Shown one piece after another: positions 36,047 to 44,218 of a stretch of 64,000 nucleotides of DNA. The notes below the pieces were generated by a model that was not told the origin of the DNA, did not search any database, and saw only the letters and a program-made list of their open reading frames with translations. Within the stretch, counting starts at the first letter, position 1. Every line of letters begins with the position of its first letter. The position numbers were made by a program, and so were the translations under genes. This stretch comes from Variovorax saccharolyticus (GTDB lineage Bacteria > Pseudomonadota > Gammaproteobacteria > Burkholderiales > Burkholderiaceae_C), in NCBI RefSeq assembly GCF_030316765.1, contig NZ_JASZYT010000018.1, positions 32,912 to 96,911 on the forward strand. The letters are read 5' to 3'.

Positions 36047-37317
36047 CAGAAGCGCGTGCTGATGGCGCCCGTGACCGCCAGGTCGTCCTCGACCAGCGCC
36101 AGCCAGCGCCATTTGTCGAAGGTGGTGCAGGGGTGCGAGATGCCGAGCGCCACCCGGTCGCCGACCTGCGGCACCGTGCCCGCGGGATCGAAGTGCAGGT
36201 AGGCGTGCTGGTCGTTGAGGGCGCTGATCTTCCAGCCGGCGGGCGCTTCGGTGGCTGCGCGCGCGCCGCGCGGCGCATGGCGCACCGGAATCGGCATCTC
36301 CAGGTCGTACGAGATGTCGCGGCGGCCGCAGGTCAGCAGCGCCAGTCCGGGTTCGGGCACGGACTGCACCATGGCCCAGACCTCGAGCGCCGCACGCAAC
36401 GAGGCGTCCAGCCCTTCGCGCTGCTCGATTTGCTTCAGGAAACGCGCGTAGTTGCCGTTGTCGTGCGTGATGTAGCAGCCCGATCGCAGGACGCCCTGCA
36501 CCGGCCGCGACAAGCCCTGCGCACGCAGCAGCGGCACGACCAGGTCGAAGACCGCCGAGCCGCCGGCGGTCAGCATCACGCTGGCGTCGCCGAAGAGATC
36601 CTCGGCGTCGCATCGACGGGCGACCTCCAGCACGCGGCCCACGAAGGCCGTGACCTCGCGCGCGTCGTGCACGCTGTCGCAGCGGGCCAGTCCGCCCTCG
36701 TAGCACTCGATGCCGCCCAGCCGGACCACCGGCGAGCGCGAGATCGCCGCGGCCAGCGCGAGCGCCTCCTCGAGCGTGCGGCAGCCGGTGCGCTGGCCGG
36801 GAATGCCGATTTCCAGCAGCACGTCGAAGCGGCGCCGGCTCTGGCGCCGCCGTGCCCAGTCCTCGATCAGGGCCAGCTGCGCCAGCGAGTCGACCAGGAA
36901 CCACACCCGCAGGTCGCTGTGGCCGGCGAGCAGCATGTCCAGGCCGTCGAGGTCGGCGTCGCACAGCACCTGGTTGGCGATGATCGCGTTGCGGGCACCC
37001 GCTTCGACGCCGACGGCCAGCTGGAAGATGGTCGCGAAGGTCATGCCCCAGGCCCCGCCGGCGAGTTGCAGCGCGAACAGCTCGGGCGACATGGTGGTCT
37101 TGCCGTGCGGCGCCAGCGCGATGTCCTTGCGCCGGGCGAAGTCCTGCATCCAGGCGATGTTGTGCGCGAGCGCGGAACGGCTGACGACGGCCAGCGGATA
37201 CGCCAGGTCGTCGGCCAGCACGTTCCATCCCTTGCCGCCGATGTCGGCCGCGCGGCACGGCGTGGCCTCCAGCGGGTAGCTCTTGCTGCAATGGTCGAGG
37301 ATCGGGTCAGGGGTCAT
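36046..37317 (-). CDS. PLP-dependent amino acid deaminase (D-threonine aldolase/D-serine dehydratase-like)
   Basis: A 423-residue fold-type III PLP enzyme. The lysine that binds PLP is in A-P-H-G-K-T-T (about residue 73). The C-terminal metal motif is H-P-C-T-T-F-D (His about 395, Cys 397). This H-x-C form is that of zinc D-serine dehydratases; aldolases have H-x-D. An ammonia-lyase or deaminase reaction is therefore favoured. Family members deaminate D-serine and other D-amino acids, and D-glucosaminate ammonia-lyase is thought to be related. The ATG at 37317 is used; an in-frame TTG at 37338 would give a 4-base overlap with the ATPase gene and cannot be excluded. Confidence 0.85.
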   Translation of the reverse strand: MTPDPILDHCSKSYPLEATPCRAADIGGKGWNVLADDLAYPLAVVSRSALAHNIAWMQDFARRKDIALAPHGKTTMSPELFALQLAGGAWGMTFATIFQLAVGVEAGARNAIIANQVLCDADLDGLDMLLAGHSDLRVWFLVDSLAQLALIEDWARRRQSRRRFDVLLEIGIPGQRTGCRTLEEALALAAAISRSPVVRLGGIECYEGGLARCDSVHDAREVTAFVGRVLEVARRCDAEDLFGDASVMLTAGGSAVFDLVVPLLRAQGLSRPVQGVLRSGCYITHDNGNYARFLKQIEQREGLDASLRAALEVWAMVQSVPEPGLALLTCGRRDISYDLEMPIPVRHAPRGARAATEAPAGWKISALNDQHAYLHFDPAGTVPQVGDRVALGISHPCTTFDKWRWLALVEDDLAVTGAISTRF

Positions 37318-37334
37318 GGTTGGGCAGAGGTTGT

Positions 37335-38324
37335 TCAAAGATCGTCACGCCAGCAGGCGTGCCAGTGGCCAGTCTGCACCTCGCGCAGCTGCATGTCGAC
37401 AGTCTCGCAGCGCGCCTCGGCCAGCGGACACCGGGTGCGGAACACGCAGCCCGAGGGCGGATTGGCCGGGCTCGGCAGGTCGCCCTGCAGCAGCGGCACG
37501 GTGCGGCGCCGGGCCGGATCGGGAATCGGCGCCGCCGCCAGCAAGGCGCGCGTGTAGGGATGGCGCGGACCGGCATAGAGCGCCTCGGTCGGAGCGATCT
37601 CCATCACGCGGCCGAGGTACAGCACCACCACGCGGTCGCACAGGTATTCGACCACATCGAGATCATGGGAAATGAACAGCAGCGTGAGGCCCAGCTGCTC
37701 CTTCAGCTCGCCGAGCAGGTTGACCACCTGGGCCTGGATCGACACGTCGAGCGCCGACAGCGGCTCGTCGGCGACGATGAACTGCGGCTCGACCGCCAAG
37801 GCCCGCGCGATCCCGATGCGCTGGCGCTGGCCACCCGAGAACTCGTGCGGAAAGCGGTCGGCATGCTCGGGGCGCAGGCCGACCTGCTGCAGCAGTTGCC
37901 GGATGCGCGGCAGGCGCGCCGCGCCCCTGGCCAGCCCGTGCGTGTCGAGGGCTTCGGCCAGCACGTCGCGGATGCGCATGCGCGGGTTGAGGCTCGCATA
38001 CGGGTCCTGGAAGATGATCTGCACCTTGGAGCGCAGCGGCCTGAACTGCGACTGCGACAGCTTCGCCAGATCCTGCGGCGCTGCGTCCGAGCCCTGCGGC
38101 TGGTAGCGCATCTCGCCGCCGGTCGGGTCGACCAGGCGCGTCAGCAGCCGGCCGATGGTGCTCTTGCCCGAGCCCGATTCGCCGACCAGCCCGAGCGTCT
38201 CGCCCTTGCGGATGTCGAAGCTCACGTCGTCGACCGCACGCACCGGGTGGCTGCCCTTGCCGAAGTATTTCCTGAGCTGGCGGATCTCGAGCAGGTTGCC
38301 GCTGGCCGATGTGATGTCCGTCAT
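37335..38324 (-). CDS. Peptide/nickel-type ABC transporter ATP-binding protein (DppF-like)
   Basis: A 329-residue ATPase with Walker A G-E-S-G-S-G-K-S-T, signature F-S-G-G-Q-R-Q-R-I-G-I-A-R and Walker B F-I-V-A-D-E-P-L-S-A-L-D. The oligopeptide-family C-terminal cysteine cluster is present (G-C-V-F-R-T-R-C-P and R-C-E-T-V). It pairs with the DppD-like ATPase of the upstream gene, which it overlaps by 4 bases. Confidence 0.92.
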   Translation of the reverse strand: MTDITSASGNLLEIRQLRKYFGKGSHPVRAVDDVSFDIRKGETLGLVGESGSGKSTIGRLLTRLVDPTGGEMRYQPQGSDAAPQDLAKLSQSQFRPLRSKVQIIFQDPYASLNPRMRIRDVLAEALDTHGLARGAARLPRIRQLLQQVGLRPEHADRFPHEFSGGQRQRIGIARALAVEPQFIVADEPLSALDVSIQAQVVNLLGELKEQLGLTLLFISHDLDVVEYLCDRVVVLYLGRVMEIAPTEALYAGPRHPYTRALLAAAPIPDPARRRTVPLLQGDLPSPANPPSGCVFRTRCPLAEARCETVDMQLREVQTGHWHACWRDDL

Positions 38325-39358
38325 GCGGCCAACTCCTCGCCGGATCCGATGCAGCGCAGCATGCGCCCGCCGCCCGTGGCTTCGAGCCGCGGCATGCGGG
38401 CTTCGCAGGCCTCGCGGCGGACGCCGCAGCGCGGCGAAAAGGCGCAGCCCGGAGGCGGCGCGAACGGGCTCGATACCTGGCCCGGGATCGCCACCAGCTG
38501 CGCCCGCCTGCCGGCCTGCGCCGGCGCGCCGCGCCGCCGCGCCACGCCCGGCAGGCAGGCGAGCAGGCCCCGCGTGTACGGATGCTCGGGCCGCGCGAAC
38601 AGATCGTGCACCGGCGCCGACTCGACGATGCGCCCGGCATACATGACGGCCACCGCATCGGCGTACTGCGCCACGACGCCGAGGTTGTGGGTGACGAACA
38701 GCATGCTCATGCCGGTCTCCTTCTGCAGCCGCCCCATCAGCGCGAGGATCTGGGCCTGGATCGTGACGTCGAGCGCGGTGGTCGGCTCGTCGGCGATCAG
38801 CAGGGTCGGATTGCAGGCCATCGCCAGCGCGATCATCACGCGCTGCCGCATGCCGCCCGACAGCTGGTGCGGATATTCGTCGACCCGTTGCGACGCCGCC
38901 GGGATCTCGACCAGCTCGAGCATGCGCTGCGCGTGCGCGCGGGCCGCCTTGCGGTCGAGCTTCAGGTGCAGGCGCGCCGATTCGGCAATCTGTTCGCCGA
39001 TGGTCAGCACCGGGTTCAGGCTGGTCATCGGCTCCTGGAAGATCATGCCGAGTTCGTTGCCGCGCAGCGCGCGCTTGTCGGACTCCGGCATGGCGAGCAG
39101 GTCCACGCGCCGGCCGTCGCGGCGGACGAACCAGGCCTGGCCCTCGACCTGCGCGTGCGAGGTCCTGGCATGCAGGCCCATCAGCGTGAGGCTGGTGACC
39201 GACTTGCCCGAGCCCGATTCGCCGACCAGCGCCAGCGTCTCGCCGGGCCGGATCGCGAACGACACATCGGCCACGCTCTGGATGCGGCCGGCCTCGGTGG
39301 CGAAAGAGGTCGAGAGGCCGCGGACTTCGAGCCGCGCTTCGGCGGTGGGCGTGTTCAT
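38321..39358 (-). CDS. Peptide/nickel-type ABC transporter ATP-binding protein (DppD-like)
   Basis: A 345-residue ATPase with G-E-S-G-S-G-K-S (residues 44-51), signature L-S-G-G-M-R-Q-R-V-M-I-A and Walker B L-L-I-A-D-E-P-T-T-A-L-D. Its C-terminus has the cysteine-containing family segment G-C-A-F-S-P-R-C-G. The start overlaps the stop of the permease gene. It is one of two non-identical ATPases of the importer. Confidence 0.92.
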   Translation of the reverse strand: MNTPTAEARLEVRGLSTSFATEAGRIQSVADVSFAIRPGETLALVGESGSGKSVTSLTLMGLHARTSHAQVEGQAWFVRRDGRRVDLLAMPESDKRALRGNELGMIFQEPMTSLNPVLTIGEQIAESARLHLKLDRKAARAHAQRMLELVEIPAASQRVDEYPHQLSGGMRQRVMIALAMACNPTLLIADEPTTALDVTIQAQILALMGRLQKETGMSMLFVTHNLGVVAQYADAVAVMYAGRIVESAPVHDLFARPEHPYTRGLLACLPGVARRRGAPAQAGRRAQLVAIPGQVSSPFAPPPGCAFSPRCGVRREACEARMPRLEATGGGRMLRCIGSGEELAA

Positions 39359-40221
39359 GCGGCTTTCCTCAATTTGGGGTCGAGCAGGTCGCGCACGCCG
39401 TCGCCCAGCATCTGCAGCGACAGCGCCGTGAGCACGATCGCGAGTCCGGGGCAGAAGATGGTCCAGAAGGCGCGGTCGGCGTAGTCGAGGCTGCCCGCGA
39501 TCATCGTGCCCCAGGTCGGAATGTCCGGCGGCACGCCGACACCCAGAAACGACAGGCCGGCCTCGGCCAGGATCGCGTAGGCGAAGATGAAAGTGACCTG
39601 CACCAGGATCGGCGACATCAGGTTCGGCAGGATGTGCTGGCACAGGATGCGTGGCGTGCGCACCCCCAGCGCGCGGGCCGCATCGACGAACAGCAGCTCG
39701 CGCAGCACCAGCGTGGTGGCGCGCACCACCCGCGCCACGCGCGGCGTGTAGACGATCACCAGCGCCAGCATCACGTTCCACAGCGAGACGCCGAGGATCG
39801 ACACCAGCGCGATGCCCAGCAGGATGTCGGGGAAGGACATCATGGCGTCGACCACGCGCATCAGCGGCGCGTCGAGCCGGCGGAAGAAGCCCGCCAGCAT
39901 GCCCATCAAGGTGCCGAACAGCACGGCGCCCGCGGCCGTGACGACGCCGATCAGGAGCGAATAGCGCGCCCCGTGCACGATGCGCAGCATCACGTCGCGG
40001 CCCAGTTCGTCGGTGCCGGCCCAGTGCGCGAGCGAAGGCGCATGCAGGCGCTGGCCGATCTCGATGGCGCCCGGGTCGGCATCCGACAGCATCGGGTACA
40101 GCAGCGCGACGCCGGTCACCAGCGGCAGCACCAGGGCCGCCGCCAGCACGATGCGGCGCGCGAACAGGCGGCGTGCGACCGGCATCGCGGCCTGCAGCCA
40201 GGAAGAAACAGCAGCTTTCAT
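39355..40221 (-). CDS. Peptide/nickel-type ABC transporter permease (DppC-like)
   Basis: A 288-residue permease with an N-terminal membrane segment (about residues 24-45), the typical periplasmic H-W-A-G-T-D-E-L-G-R-D and the docking loop A-A-R-A-L-G-V. Its start overlaps the stop of the DppB-like gene by four bases. Confidence 0.92.
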   Translation of the reverse strand: MKAAVSSWLQAAMPVARRLFARRIVLAAALVLPLVTGVALLYPMLSDADPGAIEIGQRLHAPSLAHWAGTDELGRDVMLRIVHGARYSLLIGVVTAAGAVLFGTLMGMLAGFFRRLDAPLMRVVDAMMSFPDILLGIALVSILGVSLWNVMLALVIVYTPRVARVVRATTLVLRELLFVDAARALGVRTPRILCQHILPNLMSPILVQVTFIFAYAILAEAGLSFLGVGVPPDIPTWGTMIAGSLDYADRAFWTIFCPGLAIVLTALSLQMLGDGVRDLLDPKLRKAA

Positions 40222-41168
40222 TTGCCCTCCAGCCGGATGCGCGGATCGACCAGCGTGTAGATGAAATCGACGCCGAGGTTGATGAAGACGTAGATGGCTG
40301 CGATCACCAGCAGCGTGCCCTGGATCACCGGATAGTCGCGCCTGAGCACCGCGCGCACCACGAGGTTGCCGACACCGGGCAGGTTGAAGACGGTCTCGGT
40401 CACGACCGTGCCGCCGATCATCAGCGCCAGCGTGAGGCCGAGCACGGTGACGATCGGCACCAGCGCATTGCGCAGCACATGCTTGACCATGATCACGCGC
40501 TCGGGCAGGCCCTTGGCGCGCGCCGTGCGCACATAGTCCTCGCCGAGGATGTCGAGCATCGAGGCCCGCGTGAAGCGGATGATCAGCGCCGAGTTCAGCA
40601 GCCCCAGCACCAGCGCCGGCAGCAGCAGGTGCTGCAGGCGCTCGTGCAGCGCGGCGCTCGGATCGCCGTAGCCCGAGGCCGGGAACCAGCCGAGCTTGAC
40701 CGCGAAGAACTGGATCAGGATCAGGCCGAGCCAGAAGCTGGGGATGCTGGCGCCCAGCATCGCCACGCCGCTCACGGCCTGGTCGGCCGCGCTGCCGCGC
40801 CAGATGGCCGCCGCCATGCCGGCCGGAATGCCGATCAGGGCCGCGATGCTGACGGCGAAGAGCGCCAGGAACAGCGTCGGCTCGGCCCGCTCCAGCAGGG
40901 CCTGCGACACCGGCCGCTGCAGGAACAGCGACTGTCCGAGGTTGCCCTGCAGCAGTTCGCCGACCCACAGCATGAACTGGGTCGGCAGCGGCTTGTCGAG
41001 CCCGTACTGGATGCGCGCCCGGGCGATGTCGGCGGTGGTGGCCTGGTCGCCGAGCAGCAGCGCGACCGGATCGCCCGAGGCCAGCCGGGTGAGCGCGAAG
41101 ACCAGCACCGCGACGATGGCGAGCACCACCAGGGCTCCCGCCAGGCGGGTCAGCAGAAAGCGCAGCAT
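40218..41168 (-). CDS. Peptide/nickel-type ABC transporter permease (DppB-like)
   Basis: A 316-residue permease starting M-L-R-F-L-L-T-R-L. It has family segments G-L-D-K-P-L-P-T-Q-F, the docking loop T-A-R-A-K-G-L-P-E-R, and six predicted membrane spans. It follows the binding-protein gene by 18 bases and is coupled to the DppC-like gene. Confidence 0.93.
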   Translation of the reverse strand: MLRFLLTRLAGALVVLAIVAVLVFALTRLASGDPVALLLGDQATTADIARARIQYGLDKPLPTQFMLWVGELLQGNLGQSLFLQRPVSQALLERAEPTLFLALFAVSIAALIGIPAGMAAAIWRGSAADQAVSGVAMLGASIPSFWLGLILIQFFAVKLGWFPASGYGDPSAALHERLQHLLLPALVLGLLNSALIIRFTRASMLDILGEDYVRTARAKGLPERVIMVKHVLRNALVPIVTVLGLTLALMIGGTVVTETVFNLPGVGNLVVRAVLRRDYPVIQGTLLVIAAIYVFINLGVDFIYTLVDPRIRLEGK

Positions 41169-41186
41169 GGAGAGGTCCGTGTCGGC

Positions 41187-42791
41187 CTACTTGGCCAGCC
41201 CGGTGTTCCAGAAGAAGGGCCAGATGGCAGGCGTGTAGCCTTCGAGCCTGGCCGAGCGCGCCGACAGGCCGTTGAACTTGCCGACCTCGATGAAAGGCAC
41301 CTCGTCATACACCGTCTGCTGCACCGCGCCCCACAGCGCACCGCGCTTGGCGGCATCGGTTTGCTGGTTGAAGGCCTGCAGGGTCGACTTCTTGGCAGTC
41401 GAATCCCACCAGCCCGGCGCATCGTCGCCCAGTTGCGGCGGCGAGAGCATCGGCTCGGGGAACAGGCCCGAATGCGTGAAGTACACATCCCACAGCTTCG
41501 GGTCGTTGCGCCGCTGCACCAGCGTGGCCCAGTCGACCACCTGCAGGTCGGTCTTGAAGCCGGCCTTCTTGAGCTGCTCGGACATCACCAGCGCCATGTT
41601 GTAGTGGAACTCGTACTGGCGGCTGGCCATGATGCGGATCGGCTGGCCGTTGTAGCCGGCCTTGGCCGCGGCCTCCTTGGCGGCTTGCGGATTGCGCGTG
41701 TTGTAGACATTGGTGCCCGCGGCCGCGTAGTAGGGCGTGCCCTTCGGGAAGAAGTTCGGCTCGACCACGAAGAAGCGGTTGTCGCCGAAGCCGGCCGCCA
41801 TCAGCTCGCCCTGCCCCACCGCGGTCTGCACCGCGCGGCGCAGCGGCTGCGAGGTCAGCACGCCCTCCTTGGTGTTGAAGACGATGTAGGGGAAGCCGAA
41901 GTTCTTCGTGACGATCGGCACCACCGCCGGCGCCCCCTTCTCGATCCGGCCGATGGCCTCGACCGGCAGCAGGTCGGCGTACTGGAACTGGCCCGACAGC
42001 GAGCCTTCGACGCGGGTGTTCGCATTCGGCACCGGCACGAAGCGCAACTCGTCGAGCAGGGCTTCGCGGCGGCCGGCATAGCCGCTCGGCGCTTCCTTGC
42101 GCGCGCTGTAGCCCTCGAAGCGGGTCAGCACCGTGAACTGGTCGGGCCGGCGCTCCTTGAACTTGTAGGGACCGGTGCCGACGAACTCCTTGAGCTGCGG
42201 CGCGATGCTCTCCTTGGCCATGATCGCGGCCATGCCGCTCGGCAGCGCCAGCTGGGCCAGCAGCGGCGCATACGGATTCCTGAGCTTCAGCTCGACGCCG
42301 AGCGGGCCCTTGGCGGTCAGCGAGGCCACTTCCTTGCCGACCGACTTGCCGCGCGGCGAGAGTTCCATCCAGCGCTGCAGGGAGGCCACCACGTCGTCCG
42401 CATTCAGGTCGCGCCCGCTGTGCAGCTTGACGCCCTTGCGGATCGCGATGCCGTAGGTCAGGCCGTCCTTGGAGACCACCGGCATGCCTTCGGCCAGCAT
42501 CGGCGCCACGCTCCAGTTGGCATCGAAGGTGTAGAGCGGCTCGTAGACGTGCTGCATGATCGTGCCGACCAGGTCGGCGGTGCTGACCATCGGGTCGAGG
42601 CCTTGCGGCTCGCCGACCATTGCGAGGTTGGCGGCGCCGCCCCTGGGCAGCTCGGCGTGCGCCCCGGCGGCGCCCAGGCCCAGCACGATCGCGGTGGCAA
42701 GCGCCCCGCCGAAGCTTCGCCACGCCGACGCGTGCATGGGCTTCAACCGGGAAAAACCAGATGTGGCTACAGTGTTGGCGGGAGATTGCAT
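41187..42791 (-). CDS. Peptide-type ABC transporter substrate-binding protein (DppA/SBP family 5)
   Basis: A 534-residue periplasmic binding protein. The N-terminal 46 residues form a long signal peptide ending in A-G-A-H-A. Family 5 landmarks include L-D-P-M-V-S-T and W-S-V-A-P-M-L-A-E, and a G-T-G-P-Y-K-F segment is present. The ATG at 42791 is used because GGAG is five bases upstream; the open frame starts earlier. Family 5 proteins bind peptides, nickel and also oligosaccharides and aldonates. It heads the leftward operon, and GTAATAACATTAC lies 14 bases upstream of its start. Confidence 0.9.
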   Translation of the reverse strand: MQSPANTVATSGFSRLKPMHASAWRSFGGALATAIVLGLGAAGAHAELPRGGAANLAMVGEPQGLDPMVSTADLVGTIMQHVYEPLYTFDANWSVAPMLAEGMPVVSKDGLTYGIAIRKGVKLHSGRDLNADDVVASLQRWMELSPRGKSVGKEVASLTAKGPLGVELKLRNPYAPLLAQLALPSGMAAIMAKESIAPQLKEFVGTGPYKFKERRPDQFTVLTRFEGYSARKEAPSGYAGRREALLDELRFVPVPNANTRVEGSLSGQFQYADLLPVEAIGRIEKGAPAVVPIVTKNFGFPYIVFNTKEGVLTSQPLRRAVQTAVGQGELMAAGFGDNRFFVVEPNFFPKGTPYYAAAGTNVYNTRNPQAAKEAAAKAGYNGQPIRIMASRQYEFHYNMALVMSEQLKKAGFKTDLQVVDWATLVQRRNDPKLWDVYFTHSGLFPEPMLSPPQLGDDAPGWWDSTAKKSTLQAFNQQTDAAKRGALWGAVQQTVYDEVPFIEVGKFNGLSARSARLEGYTPAIWPFFWNTGLAK

Positions 42792-42803
42792 CGTGGCTCC
42801 GTG

Positions 42804-42818
42804 AGTAATAACATTACA
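42804..42818. promoter_or_regulatory. RpiR/HexR-type operator candidate 1
   Basis: AGTAATAACATTACA contains perfect arms GTAAT and ATTAC around AAC. The 15-base form differs at three positions from the HexR-type sequence TGTAATTAAATTACA as I recall it. It is 13 bases upstream of the binding-protein start, on the leftward side of the divergent promoter. Confidence 0.65.
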
Positions 42819-42829
42819 TCGACGATCGT

Positions 42830-42849
42830 ATTTCCACGAGATTTCCACG
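42830..42849. repeat. Tandem ATTTCCACG direct repeat, 11-base period
   Basis: Two copies of ATTTCCACG (42830-42838 and 42841-42849) are spaced one helical turn apart in the centre of the divergent promoter between the binding-protein and RidA genes. The spacing suggests a second DNA-binding protein on one face of the helix. No known motif is recognised. Confidence 0.45.
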
Positions 42850-42878
42850 TCAAACGGGGGGGTTACCCTTGTATTTTA

Positions 42879-42893
42879 TGTAATTTTTTTACA
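42879..42893. promoter_or_regulatory. RpiR/HexR-type operator candidate 2
   Basis: TGTAATTTTTTTACA has perfect arms TGTAA and TTACA around five T bases. It differs from the HexR-type sequence TGTAATTAAATTACA only at three central positions. It ends 12 bases before the RidA start and would overlap the promoter or transcript start of the rightward unit, so a bound repressor would block transcription. Confidence 0.7.
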
Positions 42894-42905
42894 AAGATGT
42901 TCGCA

Positions 42906-43298
42906 ATGTCCAAAGTTGAAATGCTCGGCCAGGCGCCGATCGCCTCCGACCGCCAGGCCCGCCCGCTGTCCCCCGCCACCCGTGCCGGCGACTTCGTCTT
43001 CGTCTCGGGGCAGGTGCCCACCGACGACCAGGGGCAGGTCATCGTCGGCGGCATCGAGGCGCAGACGCGCCAGGTCTTCAAGCGCATCGAGCAGGCCCTC
43101 GCGCTGGCCGACTGCACGCTGGCCGACATCGCCAAGGTCAGCGTCTGGCTCAACGACGCGCGCGACTTCGGCAGCTTCAACCGCGTCTACATGGAATGCC
43201 TGGGCGACCATCGTCCCGCGCGCTCGACCGTCGAATCGCGGCTGATGATCGACGCCAAGGTCGAGATCGACGTCACGGCCTACAAGCCGCGCGGCTGA
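42906..43298 (+). CDS. RidA family enamine/imine deaminase
   Basis: A 130-residue RidA-type protein. It carries the opening G-Q-A-P-I-A-S-D, G-D-F-V-F-V-S-G-Q-V-P and the active-site segment R-P-A-R-S-T-V-E with its arginine. RidA hydrolyses reactive enamines and imines released by PLP dehydratases, so it may speed release of ammonia from the product of the nearby PLP deaminase. An ATG nine bases earlier (42897) is also possible; no good Shine-Dalgarno separates them. It is the first gene of the rightward unit. Confidence 0.9.
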   Translation: MSKVEMLGQAPIASDRQARPLSPATRAGDFVFVSGQVPTDDQGQVIVGGIEAQTRQVFKRIEQALALADCTLADIAKVSVWLNDARDFGSFNRVYMECLGDHRPARSTVESRLMIDAKVEIDVTAYKPRG

Positions 43299-43321
43299 AC
43301 CCTTTCGCCGGAGCAGAACCC

Positions 43322-44218
43322 ATGACGCTCGGTCACCTCGTCGCCGTCGACTGGGGCACCAGTTCCCTGCGCGGCGCCCTGCTCGATGCCGACGGCCGGG
43401 TGCTCGAGGAGCAGAGCCATCCGCGCGGCATCCTGAGCGTCAAGCCCGGCGGCTTCACCGCCGTGTTCGAGACCCTGTTCGCCGACTGGATGCGGCCGCA
43501 CGGCACCCGATGCCTGATCTCGGGCATGGCCGGCAGCAAGCAGGGATGGGTCGAGGCACCGTACTGTCCCTGCCCGGCCGGATTGGCCGAGGTGCGAGGC
43601 AAGGTGCTCGAGATCGAGCCCGGCCGGATCTCGATCGCGCCCGGCCTGAGCGACAGCCACGATGGCGTGCCCGACGTGATGCGCGGCGAAGAAGTCCAGA
43701 TCATCGGCGCCATGGCGCTGACCCGGCTGCGCGACGGCCTCTTCGTGCTGCCCGGCACGCACAACAAGTGGGCCCGCGTCAAGAACGGCATGGTGACCGG
43801 CTTCCGCACCTTCATGACCGGCGAGTTCTACGCAGTGCTGAGCCAGCACTCGATCCTCGCGCGCACGCTCGACACCTCGGCGCCGCTCGACGAGGCCGCC
43901 TTCCTGCAGGGCGTCACTCAGGCCGAGAACGGCCAGGGCCTGCTGCACAACGCCTTCGGCGCGCGCACGCTGGCCCTGTTCGACCGCATGCCGGCGCGCG
44001 AACTCGCGAGCTACCTCTCGGGCATCCTGATCGGCGAGGAGCTGCGCACCCAGTCGGTCCATTCGGCGGTCGAGGTGGTGCTGATCGGCGCCCCCGCGCT
44101 CACGCAGCGCTACCAGCTGGCGCTGCAGGCAGTCGGCAACCAGGCCCGCACGCTCGGCGCCGAGGCCACCTGGGCCGGCCTGCACGCCCTTCATTCACCC
44201 AGCCACAGGCAATCATGA
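43322..44218 (+). CDS. dgoK: 2-dehydro-3-deoxygalactonokinase (DgoK family)
   Basis: A 298-residue sugar acid kinase of the DgoK family that phosphorylates 2-keto-3-deoxy-galactonate (or a related 2-keto-3-deoxy sugar acid) at O6. The ATP-grasp region V-D-W-G-T-S-S-L-R is at residues 9-17, with later L-P-G-T-H-N-K-W and F-M-T-G-E-F-Y. The length is near that of E. coli DgoK. GGAGCAG lies upstream, and the stop overlaps the aldolase start (ATGA). Its product is the substrate of the next enzyme. A preference for gluco or galacto configuration cannot be read. Confidence 0.9.
   Translation: MTLGHLVAVDWGTSSLRGALLDADGRVLEEQSHPRGILSVKPGGFTAVFETLFADWMRPHGTRCLISGMAGSKQGWVEAPYCPCPAGLAEVRGKVLEIEPGRISIAPGLSDSHDGVPDVMRGEEVQIIGAMALTRLRDGLFVLPGTHNKWARVKNGMVTGFRTFMTGEFYAVLSQHSILARTLDTSAPLDEAAFLQGVTQAENGQGLLHNAFGARTLALFDRMPARELASYLSGILIGEELRTQSVHSAVEVVLIGAPALTQRYQLALQAVGNQARTLGAEATWAGLHALHSPSHRQS

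Noticed and set aside
40173..42905. Long plus-strand open frame running into RidA
   Set aside because: It is the antisense of the DppB-like and binding-protein genes, whose minus-strand products are clear family members. Only its last 131 codons (RidA) are real.
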